DNA of 64,000 nt from the NCBI GenBank assembly GCA_021442155.1, contig CM038217.1, positions 149,179,834 through 149,243,833 on the forward strand. Direction: 5' to 3'. Both the position numbers and the translations under genes were made by a program. This document shows, one piece after another, positions 12,501-24,659 of the stretch. This stretch comes from Cymbidium sinense. Taxonomy: Eukaryota; Streptophyta; Magnoliopsida; Asparagales; Orchidaceae. Each line of letters opens with the position of its first letter. Within the stretch, counting starts at the first letter, position 1. Under the pieces are notes generated by a model. It saw nothing but the letters and a program-made list of their open reading frames with translations, ran no database searches and was not told the origin of the DNA.

Positions 12501-15500
12501 AACCAGGGGAGTGAGGTAAAGACCTTCTTGGGGCTACTTAAAGCTTTGCATCCCCAGAATGTCCAGACTAGATATACCCGCTATTCATAAATACATATGA
12601 ATGTACAAATAACTACAAGAGTGGAAAATCATGCTAAAGTTGCATTTGATTTAATTGGATGGAGATTTTCATTCATTAGCTAAGTGCACATACAAGTATA
12701 TAAAAGTTATAAGCAAGTACTTTGCTATTGTTAACCAGGGGAGTGAGGTAGAGACCTCATTGGGGCTACTTAAAGTCATGCATCCCCGAAATGCCCAGAC
12801 TAGATATACCCGCTATTCCTAGGTACACATGAATGTATAAACAACTACAAGAATGGAAATCATGCAAGAGTTATGTTTGATTTAATTATAATATTTATAT
12901 ATGTGACCTAAAGTTTTATCTATATTCTAATATGGAGATGTATAGGAATGAATCCAAACAAATGTTGTGTTCTTTTCAAATGAACTATACACTTATTACT
13001 ATTCATATTCTTATGTAAGCCCATGAAGATAAAGAAAAGAGAACTCTATGTTACATGTTCTAAGCTATAGGCACATGCAAACTTATGAATATTCATAATT
13101 ATCATCACTCCACATATTATAGTTGATTTATATACTTTTGAAAATAACTTTTTAATTTAATATTGATAATAGCCACACATATTTTAATTTAAGTCAACAT
13201 ATGCAAGCTTGACATAAAGGAAATCATTTCATTTAATTAATTTTGCAAGAGATGAATGCATGAATCAAGTAACATACAATATTTAATATGATTGGAAAGA
13301 AATAAAGAGACATGAACACATACTTTCATTCAATCCAATTAATTCCTAAGGATAATCATGTCAAATAAGCTTATTTAAAATAAACCAAAATTTATGAATG
13401 TCACTTTTAATTTAATGTTTGATTTGATTCAAGCAATATGTGAGAAAGGTTTGCTAATCCTAATCCCATTCCCCATGTGTACATTGATTTGATTTAATGA
13501 AAAGTAATTATGTTGATTTTATGGATTAATTAGGTTAAGGTATGAATTAAATCAATTAATTAACCCTTACCTATGTTACCTTAAAATAATTAATTAAATG
13601 ATTATGAGCCAATGTAATATGCAAATGAATTGAAAAGTAGATATCAATACTCCTATGAAATGAAAGGGGCCTAATGTAATTAGCTCACAATCATTAATTA
13701 ATTAAGCTTAAAATACTCACTTAATTACTTTTATGGTTTCCTCACACATGTGAGCAAATCATAATTTCATTAACTCTCTTTAGTCTATTGAACACCTAAA
13801 GATCTACCAATGGATCAATTAATGGAAATCAGATGCAATTACCCTTTTAAGTAGGTTAATTAAATCATTAATACATTAATACATTAATCCATTCCTCTTT
13901 ACTTAATTACCAATTTAAATTAATTAACCTTTGAAAAGAGATGGGCTTAAGGGAAACGGAAAGAGGTCCCAACTTGATTCCATTAGCTTTTCATTCAATT
14001 AAGCATGATTTAATTTAATCTAAATTTCAATTTAACTAATTAAACCACTAATTAGTTATTAATCATTACTTAGCATTTTTGGTTGAAAAGAGAAGGAAAC
14101 TTTGGGAAAAGATTAGGAGGGAGGCTCCAAACCAATCCACTAAATCTCCCCACTGTTCAACAGTGATTGAGGGGTCCAATTTGTTGACTAATTACTGTTC
14201 ACATGTTTAATTACCACTTAATTAAATTAAGAAGGTAATTAGGGCTTAAACAATCAATTTCCCCAATTAATTAACCAATAAATTCCAAAAAAAATAGTGG
14301 AGGTAGAGGCCATCCACCTAAACATTCTCAAAAAGTTTAAAATTGATTGGTTAATTAATGAGTGAGTAATTAGGCTAATTAAAATTTCAATTAAACCTTA
14401 ATTAAGCCAAAATTACTATTCAAAATTAATTAAGAATAATTTTAATGGATTCCCCTCTGAATTACCTTTAAAAGGATCCTAAGTTTATAAGTTTTTGGAT
14501 TTTTTTTTTATTAGTTATGAATTATGGATGTTTTAACATTAAAAACACATTAAACAACCTTAATTAAGCCTAATCTTATCGGTGCCACATGGTGTGCTGA
14601 CGCGGTGGGCTTTCAATGTGGCGCCATGGGATTGGGTTTTTAAGTTATCACATCGCACCAGTCATTGCGGTGACGCGGTATTGATCTTAAGCCACTTTGT
14701 GGTTGGATGGATGGTCAGTCAAACCAGGCATAAGGGAGAAAATTAGAGATGGATCTATGTAATTTGATGAGCCATCTATTCCAATCCGCGTGCAGAATGG
14801 ACCCGTGATCCTTCTTTTCATGAGTGATGAACAATGGCGTCATCCGCCATGGATTATTCGATCCGAGCTCACCCAAACTCGGATGAACTCTAAAATCAAC
14901 CCACACCATCAAGGAAGGAAATCAAACACATCCAACGGTCAAGATCAACTCACATGCATGTTTCCTTTGAAAAGCTCCAACAAAATTTTCCTATTTCTAC
15001 AGTTTTGAGGAATTACCTCAACGGAGCTCAAGACCGACTGTGGGATCGACAGAGGTAGCTTTGTAGTAGAGACGAGGCCCTATTGAGTCGCTCGTAAGCC
15101 AATTCCCTTGGTTCACTTGGTGGATCAAGTTTTATCATTTTAGAGTTCGATGGTGATCAAAGTCCATCCTCGATGGCTTGGGAGCTTAGGAAACAACTTG
15201 GGTGGCTTTGACGACATGCGTGGAGGGTGTGTGTAAGAGTAATTTAGTTTTGGTTGAGGAACGAGCAAGCTTGGATCGGGATTAGCCTCCCCTATTTTAG
15301 TTTCATACAGGGAAGAAAAATGCCGAAGGTGGGAAGCTTGGGATGGCTCTAGGGATTACAAGGAGGTTCAAAATCATGCTAGGAAGCTCTCATGAAGTCG
15401 AATGATGCATTTCCCGTTCAAATTGAGGGAGTATACCCCTCAGTTTATTGAGTTGGATGGACAGGATTGCTTCCCATTTTTTGGCCGGCCAGTCGCCATC

Positions 15501-17668
15501 AGAGTGCTGGAGTGGTCACCATCGAGTCCACATGGCTCTATTTGGTTGGAAAAGGAGTGAGAGGCTCAAGGCTTGATATGGGTTGATTATGTTTCCTTGA
15601 TCCCTTGTGCTCGAGTTGCATGGGAGGTGAGTTGGTTCACCTCCCTTTGGTCCATGGTAAGTCCTATCACTTGTAGAGTGGGCTAGGAGGCTTAAGGATC
15701 CCTCATTTGGAAGAGTGATGGCTGCCAAGGTGAAAGGGAGAGTGGACTTTGCCATTTTTAGCAAAATCCCACATGGGGGAGAGGATCCATGGAGGATTTG
15801 CATTGGTCTTGGCTCCAAATGGGTTTGGACTGATTTTAGGTTGAACCATGATGGATTTGGGTCGAGTTTGGTCAGCCTCTAAAGGGTCATGGGTTGGTTT
15901 CATGGGAGCTTCATTTGGTCAAATGGGTTCATGTTGGGTCATGTTGGGTTTGGTTGACCAATTGGTCAAATTGAGTCAAACCAAGGCTTGGGTTAGGTTC
16001 AAATGATGATTTGAAAAGTTTTGGTTCAAGTGGTTTCAATTAATTTGGCCTAGGTTTGATTTTAGCTCATTTGGATTCATATAGGTCAAATGGGCTAAGT
16101 TGACCAATTTGACCAAATTGACCAAATTGGATTGGGTTTGGTGTTGGTTCATGTTCAATTGGTTAATTAAAAATGATTGTAGGCTTTGGTTTGAATCAAT
16201 TTGAATTTAATTTAGATTTTGGCCAATTTGACCTTTTAGGTCAATTTGGGCTAGTTGTCCTTGACCAATTAATTGGTCTCTCAATTTGGTCAAGTTCAAT
16301 AATTGATTTGGAATGAACTTAATCCAATGGTTGCAATCAATTTGGGTTAGATCATGATTTGACTCATTTTGGCCTTTTAGGTCAATTTGGGTCAACTTGG
16401 GTCAAATGGCCAATAGGTTTGGTTTAGCTCAATTGAGGGTCAAGTCATGTTCAAACATTGATTATGGGTTGGTGTGAGTCAATGGTTTCAATCAATTTGG
16501 TGTATGATGAGTTTTGGCAAGTTTGAGTTTCATTTGGGCTAAGGGTTGACTTGGTCAAATGACCAAATTAAATTGGTTTGACCAATTCAAGGCAATTGAT
16601 CCCTCTAGGATGATTGTTGATCATAATATGAGGCTTGGATGGGCTTAGTTCAATCCAATTTGAGTTGGATTAAAACTTGGCTCAAAAAGGTCCTTTAGGT
16701 CACTTTGGGTCAAGTGAGCCTAAATGGGTCAATTGGCTTGGTTTTGGTTTGATTAAGGTTTAGTTGGATTTATATATGAGTTTAGGATTGAAATATAAAT
16801 CCAACTATAATCAATTTGGGTTATGATAGGATTTGGTTTATTTGAAATTTTCAAGTCAAAAAGGTTAACTTGGGCTTGACTTGGGTTGATTTGGATTTGG
16901 TTAGATGATTGTAGGTTTTATTTATATTTGGGTAAATGATTGAAGGAATGATTGATTTAAGAGAAAATCCATTAGTTTTGACTTGATTTAGATTGGATTT
17001 GGCCAAGTTCATGGAATTGGCTTAAAGGGCTTGAATTAGGATTTGACTTTATTTTGGACTTCATTTTGGTCATGTGAATTTATATTTCATTTATATTTGT
17101 GAATATAAATGAAAATATAAATGATTTATGAGAAAATCACTTGAGTTTGGAGTGATTTATAAGCAAATTTTACTAAGCTCATGGAGGTAGGTCAAAGGGC
17201 TTACATAGGAATTTGATTTAGTTTGGTTTAGTTTTGGCTATTTGAAGGTGAGTTTCATTTATATTTGTGATCATAAATGAAGGAATAATTAATTTATAAA
17301 GAAATCAATCAAGTTTGGGTTGATTTACATGAGATTTAGCCAAGCTCATGGAGGTGGGTCCATAAGGCTTTGGAAGAAATTTTGGATTTGGTTTTAGGAT
17401 TGAATCATTTTGTTTGGGATTTGGATTTGGATTTGGTATTTGAATTTGAATTGAGAAGGCAAAGCATAGGTTGGGTTTAGGCTATAGGATGGGCAAGTCT
17501 CTCAATCCCAAGGCTACCTATGGCTAACCCTTCCAAGTCTCTAGGCTTAGGTTAAGTGTTCACCTAATCACTAGAAGTGTCTTAAGACTAAGGAGCTCTT
17601 AGTTTCTATAAGAGTCCTAGATCTATGATGAGGAGGTTGAAGACTCACTCTAAAAATGAGGTCAACTG
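9575..17668 (-). mobile_element. Solo long LTR (copy b), 8.1 kb, inserted between gag and pro of element 1
   Basis: On the plus strand it begins TGTGGTGTTTAA (complement of the LTR 3' end) and finishes GGTCAACT at 17668, where other copies have GGTCAACA. All LTR sub-regions are present in order (minus sense): conserved start, diverged ATAAATGA repeats (17050-17450), TTGACC/GGTCAA tract (15930-16900), GC-richer island (14580-15800), TTAATTAA-rich stretch (13000-14500), three tandem units (12235-12850), TATA-like box (about 11045), and terminal hairpin at 9575-9620. No internal PBS or coding region is present, so it is a solo LTR. The flanks (GTGAC and GAGCA in element-1 sense) do not form a clear 5-bp duplication. 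It interrupts the gag frame next to the place where element 2 has a CAG run. Confidence 0.85.
12235..12850 (-). repeat. Three tandem ~250-bp units inside LTR copy b
   Basis: Each unit carries 'ggggctacttaaag' or 'ggggctaactaaag', a 'gtccagacta' or 'gtccaaacta' block and 'atatacccgctatt' (near 12265, 12530 and 12760). The corresponding place has three units in copy c (28640-29230) and two in the copy at 48700-49060, so unit number varies between LTRs. No protein or RNA gene is apparent in the unit. Confidence 0.8.
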
Positions 17669-19100
17669 TCACCTTCTTTAAGTTGTCCTTGGCAACTTGC
17701 AAAACCTCCTTGATATTAGAGATTTGTGCTGCCTTAAGCACCTGTAAAGAGAGTTTCTTGATCTTAGAAACCACTTTTTTAGAGGTTCAAGATAAGGCAA
17801 TATCCCAACCTTCTTTTGTCTTAAGAGGATCATAAATATCCCAAAATTACCTAATAGAACTGGATGGTTGTTCTAAAAAGTATTCCTTAGGGATAACTAC
17901 AGCACCTGACTTATAGCTATGCTCAAGCCAGTCCTTACAAGTAAAACAATCCTCTAAGTCATGGCTAATCATGCGATGATAGGGGCAATAGTTAGGATCA
18001 TTACTCTTGCCCACTTCTTTTCTGTTCGGCTCTGGCAATTAAAAGTCAGGTTTCTTTAAGAGATTCTTAAAGATTTTTCTAACTACCTTCCTCTAGAATG
18101 AATATGGCATATTCAATCTATCGGCAAGAGTAGAGGGTAATAACTACGGTGTGGGTAGGAGTACCACTGCTGGGTAGGTTGCTAATGTGGTGGAAATAGC
18201 CATTATGGTGGCTGTGATGGCTGATATGATGACCGAGGTGGAGGCAGAGGAGGTGGCCAAGGAGGCTGGTGAGCTCAGGATCTCTCATACTGAACTTTGG
18301 CTGGTTGCTTCCCTCTGTCCACTGACATAACTATCCCTGGCTTCTTCTGAACACCTTTGTGGCTTGGGCCAAGATGATTGGTCGGGAAAGGGATGAAGGA
18401 CATGGATATTCTTGAGAAAAATCTCAATGGCGTGCTGTTCGGACAGCTGTGGCTCGCATTTCATGCTTAGGTTACACCACCTGAGAATATAATCAACAAG
18501 GGACTCATTAAGAACTTGCTTCTCTACAACGAGGTCGCATACAATCACTCTTTGCTGAGCTTCAACAAATCTCTTGATGAAGAGGTGCTCTAACTCAACA
18601 AAAATCCTCACCAAATTGTTGGGCAGTTATACCAATCAAATGCAACCCCTGCTAGGCTGCTGACAAAGAGTTTGAACAAGAGTGCATCACTGCCACCAAT
18701 GTTGCAATAGATGGCTCTAAAATGTGCAATATGCTAATGCGGGTTCCCACTACCATCAAAGATCTTGATGGAAGGTGACACAAAACCCTTGGGGTATTGA
18801 ACTACATCGAATTCCTCTGGGTATAGTCTACACTTTGGAATGGATGGGCTCCCCCTGGCTTGCATCATCACTTCCCTCACCTGCTGCTCTACCATATGCT
18901 TGATATCCTTTTCATGCATGGAGGTGCCATCTGTGTCCTTCCTATGCAAAATACCTAAATCATCATCTGCAGGAATGTACCTAGGATGATCAAAGGTATG
19001 TACCAACTCTGGTCTGTCGGCTACCATAGGAGAAGGCTGTGAAACTAGGGCTGATTTCATCAACTCCTCTACTTTCTTCTCTATCTTTTCTATGTGATCG
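17669..19100 (-). pseudogene. gag: Gag capsid and zinc-knuckle region of element 1
   Basis: Minus sense from about 19090: a basic/acidic helix-like start (IEKIEKKVEELMKSAL), then DVVQYPKGFVSPSIKIFDGS (18734-19063), the retrotransposon gag core with FIKRFVEAQQ, DLVVEKQVLNESLVDYILRW and HAIEIFLKNI (18285-18614), a proline-rich stretch, and CPYHRMISHDLEDCFTCKDW (about 17980), which matches the unusual C..H..H..C knuckle of Tat Gag. The frame then runs to VSKIKKLSLQVLKAAQISNI and is cut by the solo LTR at 17668. Gag would form the virus-like particle and bind the genomic RNA. Stops and frame changes show it is inactive. Confidence 0.87.
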
Positions 19101-20760
19101 TCCTTCTATCTAAGCTGGTGGAGGAGGTGCTGAGTCGAATGAGAAGTGTCACCTTCTTCGAGCATGACACCTCTCTGGCTATGTTAATCCCGCTGTAAGG
19201 ATCCACGTGTGTCAACCATATGGACCTTAGCTGTATCATCCAACATGTCATCCTTGTCAGGATCAAAGCTGACTCTATCCTCCTCCTGATCTGAGTGGTC
19301 ACTTTCGAGAATTCATCTTTTCTCAAAAAAGTAGTCTGCTAATATGTCATCTATTGATCGGTCTACTATGCTTGGCTAGACTGGTACGAACACCCGCTGA
19401 AGATTATCCATATGACTGTGCTCATCTTTCTCTATGCATCAGATGCTACCTACTATCAAGACTTCCTCATTGGGAGGATCAACTGTCATGGGGACTATGT
19501 CTATCTCCCCTCCCCTCTCTCCCTCTGCTAAGGTGGTGGTGATGCAACGATGATGCTCTTGGGTTGCCACTCCTTCCTGACTATAACTGTGATAGAGGGT
19601 CGAGCAGGGGAGCTCGATTTCACCTCAACATGTGGAGTGTATGGAGTGGGATCCTTAGGCCATAGCTAGATCACCAGTGGGAATGGTCTTTCCCTAGATG
19701 GGGCTTTCTGAATCTTGGTAGGGGTGGTAGATGATGTAAGCTGAACGGGTGAGGGTGGACGGTGAGTGGAGTGGTGTGATGGCAACATTGATTGCCTCTC
19801 AACTGGAGATCTCCTCATGTGTCAGACTATGCCAATAAGAATAATATTGTTTGAATGATGCATACGATAGGACATGGAAATCCATCCATCGGTGAGGAGG
19901 CCGCCCCTGCGATATACCTCGCTCCTCTTGTCCTGAGATACTCGAGTCTCCATGACTCTCTCTCCTATGGATCATGGATCTCAGATCAAACAAGGTACTG
20001 GACTCGAGCATCGGTAAGCTCTGCCGACATGGTGTAGAACAGTCCTAAGACCGGCATAGGGCCTCTTACGCTCCCTAATCGGTGTCTCAAAGTATGCTGG
20101 TGGTGGAGGAGATGTAGCGATTCTCCTATAATCATCTTCTCCATCTGAGGCCGAGAGGGGGTGAAACCTACTGCCACTCAGAAGTGGAGAGGTCTCCCTC
20201 CTCAACTACATGGGAGGAAACATAGAGCTTCCTAGCTACTTACTCGTGGTCCCGCTTGACCTTCCTATTTTTGTTGCGCCATTGGGTGCGGGTGAGCAAA
20301 GCAGAGCGAGAACTGGAACCTACCTCAAAGGTAGGGGAGACTATCTCGGAGGCCAAGATAGCCTTCCCCTTTGGGGTGACCAAAGAGAAGGTAGCAGCTC
20401 ACATTAGAACTGTGGTAGGGGCAACTGACTGAACCCGTGCTGAAGTAGCTGGTACTGACAATGATACTGAATGGGGTGTGGGAACCATGACAGCCTTCCT
20501 CTTCAATGAGGGGAACTCGAGTTAGATGGAATGTCAAAGTGGATAAGTGGCGTCCTTCCCACCACCTCCTCCCTATTGACCATTGTGAGGGTTGTCCCCT
20601 CACAAGTAACTCAAACTCCCTCAAAACCATGATCAAAGTAGATCAGATGCATGGCGGCAGTAGGGGTGAGATTGGCTTGATCCAAGGCCAGATCTACACC
20701 AGAGGGGAAGGAGAAAACAAACTTGCCGGAGGCCAAGATAATTGCACTGACTGAAAGCTA
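19100..20760 (-). pseudogene. Long N-terminal Gag extension or extra ORF upstream of gag (element 1)
   Basis: This block is richer in GC than its surroundings and reads as protein on the minus strand with only scattered stops: SVSAIILASGKFVFSFPSGV at the start, TLTMVNREEVVGRTPLIHFD, a Ser/Pro-rich middle (HPLSASDGEDDYRRIATSPP at 19981-20205), WISMSYRMHHSNNIILIG, APSRERPFPLVI, and an acidic end with DHSDQEEDRVSFDPDKDDML that leads into the gag helix. I recognise no domain. Ogre-type elements carry an extra ORF of unknown function ahead of gag, so either that or an extended Gag N-terminus fits. The exact start is uncertain; no clean ATG stands out in this frame. Element 2 has lost the whole region. 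Confidence 0.6.
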
Positions 20761-20863
20761 AAAAGACTGCTGAGATCACTACATTTGTTGAAACATAATT
20801 GAGTAAGACCCTTGCCTTCATATTTGTCTTCAATCATTGATTTCTATATTTGATATGGAATTT

Positions 20864-22735
20864 GAACCCACACTTAACAAATTTAGGTATGCTAAGTGGG
20901 GTTCATTGATTTTTGGAGAGATTTTTGATATTTTGATGAGAGACTTTGCCATATGATTTTGATTTAGAACCCATACTCAACCAATTTAAGTAGGTTGGGC
21001 AGGGTTCAAATATTTGGAGAGACTTTGGAGATATTTTTATGTATTGTATGTCTTGTTTGAAAATTTTGATTTGGAAAACCTTTACTTAGCAAATTTAGGT
21101 ATGCTTGAAAGGTTTTGATTATATGTTTGAATTTTTTTTGTGAAAACATCTTTGCTTGTGATGATTGTTTGTTATGTGTGTGATATATGTTAATTTGATT
21201 TAAAAATGGGGCCCTCACTTAACAAATTTGGTATGTTAAGTGGAGGCCAAATGTGTTTGATATGTGTTGTTTTGATTTGAAAATGAGGCTCTTACTTAGC
21301 AAATTTGGTATGTTAAGTAGGAGCAAAATGTGATTTGATTTGTGTGTTTGCTTTGATTTGAAAATGAGGCTCTTACTTAACAAATTTTGCATGTTAAGTA
21401 GGAGCCAAATGTGATTTGATTTGAAAATGAGGCTCTTATTTAACAAATTTGGTATGTTAAGTAGGAGCCAAATGTGTTTGATTTATGTTTGTTTGATTTG
21501 AAAATGGGGCTCTTACTTAACAAATTTGGTATGTTAAGTAAGAGGCCAAGTGTATTCATGATCTAAAAATGAGGCTCTTACTTAACAAATTCGGTATGTT
21601 AAGTAGGAGCTAAGTGTGTTTATGATTTGAAAATGAGGCTCTTATTTAACAAATTTGGTGTGTTAAGTGGAAGCCAAATGTGTTTATGATTTGAAAATGA
21701 GGCTCTTACTTAACAAATTTGGTATGTTAAGTAGGAGCCAAATGTGATTTGATTTATTTTGTTTGATTTGAAAATGAGGCTCTTACTTAACAAATTTGGT
21801 ATGTTAAGTGGGAGCCAAATATGTTTGATGTGTTTGGTTTTGAAAAATGGGATCCTTACTAAATAAATTTAGGTATGTTAAATAAGATCCAATTGTGTTT
21901 CATATGTTTTTTTTATTGTGATTTGAAAAGAGGGGAACTCTTATTTAACAAATGGGGTATGTTAAATAAAGTTCAATTGTTTCATGATTTGAAATTGGAA
22001 CTCTCATTTGACAAATTTAGGTATGTTAAAAAGAGTTCAAATGTATTTTGATTTTAAAAGAGGGAAATCTATTTAACAAATTTAAGTATGTTAAATAGAG
22101 TTCAATTTATTTTTAGATTTTTGAAAATGAAACTCTCATTTGACACATTTGGGTGTGTCAAATGGAGTTCAAATATGTTTTATTTTTGTGTGTGATTTTG
22201 CTTTTGAAAAGAGGGAACTCCAACTTCAGCACATGTGGAATATGCTAAGTGTAGTTTCAATTTTATATCATGATTTTATTTGAAAATAGATTCTTCATCC
22301 AACAAACCTATGTTGAAATGGAGATAGCTATTCCCAAAAATGTGTTCTTTTTTTTAAAAAAAGGGAAACTCCAACTTTAGCATATATGGAATATGCAAAG
22401 TGGAGTTTCAATTTTTATGTCATGATTTCATTTGAAAATAGAATCTCTATTCAACAAACCCAGGTATGTTGAAATAAAGATAGCTATTTTCAAAAATGTG
22501 CTTTTGAAAAAGGGGGAAACTCCAACTTTAGCATATATGGAATATGCTAAGTGGAGTTTCAATTTTATATCATGGTTTTATTTGAAAATAGAATCTTTAT
22601 TCAACAAACCAAGGTATGTTGAAATAAAGATAGCTATTTTCAAAAATGCGCTCTTGAAAAAGAGATTTTAAAGATTATTTTATTTTGAAAAGAACCTCTA
22701 TGTAACAATTGTAGGAAGTTGTTAAATAAGGTTTG
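20864..22735 (-). repeat. Leader array of ~24 tandem hairpin-forming units (element 1)
   Basis: Units of about 60-110 bp each contain an inverted repeat of 13-20 bp arms around an ~8-12 base loop. I locate units starting near 20864, 20967, 21076, 21210, 21287, 21368, 21431, 21508, 21572, 21636, 21700, 21776, 21849, 21934, 21997, 22064, 22129, 22214, 22290, 22364, 22442, 22515, 22592 and 22692. Typical plus-strand arms are GGCTCTTACTTAACA with TGTTAAGTAGGAGCC. Arms change together between units: AAACCTTT with AAAGGTTT (21076), CTCAACC with GGTTGGG (20967), CATTTGACA with TGTCAAATG (22129), ACTTTAGCATA with TATGCTAAGT (22515). The array lies between PBS and gag, so it would be in the genomic RNA leader. 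There are no protein-coding signs. Confidence 0.88.
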
Positions 22736-23152
22736 GTTATATGAATTTTATGCTTTTGAAAATTTCTTGTGAATTTTGTGCAAAAATCCCTTGTTATGTG
22801 AATTTTGAAAAAGTGCTTTTTGGAAACGTGCTTTGAAACTTGCAATTTTGCAAAAGGGTTTAATTTCTTAGTATAAGATGAACCTTGCCTCACCAAGCTA
22901 GTGGTAAAGAGGTTCTAAATTTTTAGTCATCTCCTTTCATTAGTTGATTTATTTTTAACCTATTGGGGGACCCAACAGGGGTTTCAAGACCCACATGGAG
23001 TGAGGCCCTAAAACCTAAAGGATGTTGGCTAGCTTTACTTAAGGATGAAATAAGCTAAGTGCCAACGAAAGAAAGATAGTCTCAAACTTATATAAATATA
23101 AGTCCACTATCGATGCTTGGAGACAACAATTTTCTACTAAAGATGGAGAGAG
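22736..23152 (-). other. Proximal leader of element 1 between PBS and hairpin array
   Basis: Non-coding, collinear with 31719-32157 of element 2 (for example 'cctattgggggacccaacaggggtttcaagacc' on the plus strand here versus its complement near 31880-31920). It contains a self-complementary GGGACCC-type patch in the segment 22963-22995. The level of matching between the two elements is high enough to be sure both are the same leader. Confidence 0.7.
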
Positions 23153-23170
23153 GAACCATCCCAAGTGCCA
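23153..23170 (-). other. Degenerate primer-binding site of element 1
   Basis: Minus sense reads TGGCACTTGGGATGG directly after GATTTTTC. Compared with element 2 (TGGCGACTCCACTATGG) it lacks the six bases GACTCC. Pairing to tRNA-Arg is therefore mostly destroyed in this copy. It still fixes the boundary between internal region and 5' LTR. Confidence 0.75.
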
Positions 23171-23178
23171 GAAAAATC

Positions 23179-23392
23179 TGTGGTGTTTATTTTGATATGT
23201 ATATGGGGACACCACACAGGAGGGTGTACTTATTGAAGTGATCGGGTATGACATTAAGGAATGATGCACTATCTTAAAAGATAGAAGTGAGGATTTATGC
23301 TTGTAGCCCAAAAGAAACAGCTACCTCGCATCCTAAATCTAGGAAGCTTTAGCAAGAGCTAAAGCACGACCAAAATCTAAGCAAAAATAGGT
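23179..23392 (-). mobile_element. Remaining 3' end of element 1's 5' LTR (copy e)
   Basis: The plus strand begins TGTGGTGTTTATTTTG, the complement of the LTR end, right next to the PBS. It matches 9575-9690 of copy b, then skips about 500 bases and resumes matching at about 10187, stopping at the equivalent of ~10305 where element 2 begins. Its terminal inverted repeat is perfect over eight bases: TGTGGTGT at 23179 and ACACCACA at about 23210. Sequence equivalent to the missing part reappears after about 62500. Confidence 0.8.
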
Positions 23393-23959
23393 TATTGATC
23401 TCACTTTTAGAGTGAGTCTTCAACCTCCCCATCATTGATCTAGGACTCTTATAGACACTAAGAGATCCTTAGTCTTAAGACACTTATAGTGATTAGGTGA
23501 ACAATTAACCTAAGCCTAGAGACTTAGAAGGGTTAGCCATAGAGATAGGTTGTGCCTTAGCGATTTAAGGAGACTTGCCCATCCTATGGCCTGAACCCAA
23601 CCCATGCTTTCCTTCTCAAAACTAAACCTCAAATTCAAATTCAAATACCAAATCTAAATCCAAATTCTAAATCAGATGATTGAAACCCTTAATCAAATCC
23701 AAAATCAAAATCCTTCCTAAGCCCTATGATTTTATCCTATTGGCTTAGCCTTAGCCAAATTCGAATCAATCCAAATTCAATTGATTTTGTTAACATCAAT
23801 TCAATCCCTTAATCATTTATCAAATCCAAACCCAAATCCAAATTCCTAACCAAGTGATTAAAACCCAAAATCAAATCCAAATTCCAAAATCCCTTCCTAA
23901 GCCATATGACCCATTCTCATAAGCTTAGCTAAATCTCCACCCAATTTATTCAAAACTCA

Positions 23960-24480
23960 ATTGGTTTCTTTATAAATCAATTATTCCTTCATTTATATTC
24001 ATAAATATAAATGAAATCCAAAATTAAATAGCCAAAACTAAATCAAACTAAATCCAAATCCAATCAAAACCCTCCTTAATCCTTATGGACCTACCTATGA
24101 GCTTAGCTAAATCTCATGCAAATCAATCCAAACTTGATTGATTTCTTTATAAATAAATTATTCCTTCATTCATATTCAAAATATAAATGAAATCCAAATT
24201 CAAATAGCCAAAACTAAATCAAATTCCTACTTAAGCCCTTTTGACTTACCTTCATGAGCCTAATCAAATTTGCTTCCAAATCACTTCAAACTCAAGTGAT
24301 TTTCTCATAAATCATTTATATATTTATTTATATTCATAAATATAAATGAAATATAAATTAACATGACCTAAACAAGTCAAAAATCAAGTCAAAACCCAAT
24401 TTAAGCCTTTTAAGTCAAATCCTTGAACTTGGCCAAATCCTATCCAAATCAAGTCAAAATCAATGGATTTTCTCTTGAAT
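23960..24480 (+). repeat. Diverged ~150-180-bp repeats within the LTR
   Basis: The pair of words ATTTATATTC and ATAAATGAAAT recurs about every 150-180 bases (near 23990, 24170, 24325), each preceded by GATTTCTTTATAAAT or GATTTTCTCATAAAT and followed by AGCC and CTAAGCCC-like text. In the plus-strand LTR at 38695 the same unit is present in four clear copies (38705, 38885, 39061, 39230). Non-coding. Confidence 0.75.
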
Positions 24481-24659
24481 CAATCATTCTTTCAATCATC
24501 TACCCAAATATAAATGAAACCTACAATTATCTAGCCAAATTCAAATCAACCTAAGTCAAGCCCAAGTTAGCCTTTTTTACTTGAAAATTTCAAATGAACC
24601 AAAACGTAACATAGCCCAAATTGATTACAGTTGGATTTATATTTCAATCCTAAACTCGT

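Noticed and set aside
19354..20754. Open frames on the plus strand (19354-19542, 19855-20037, 20210-20407, 20506-20754)
   Set aside because: They are complements of the gag/upstream-ORF coding frames on the minus strand, which read as coherent protein.
20864..22735. CRISPR-like array (regular short repeats with spacers)
   Set aside because: Repeats are diverged and of uneven spacing, arms are self-complementary, and the array lies in the leader of a plant retrotransposon with no Cas-like gene.
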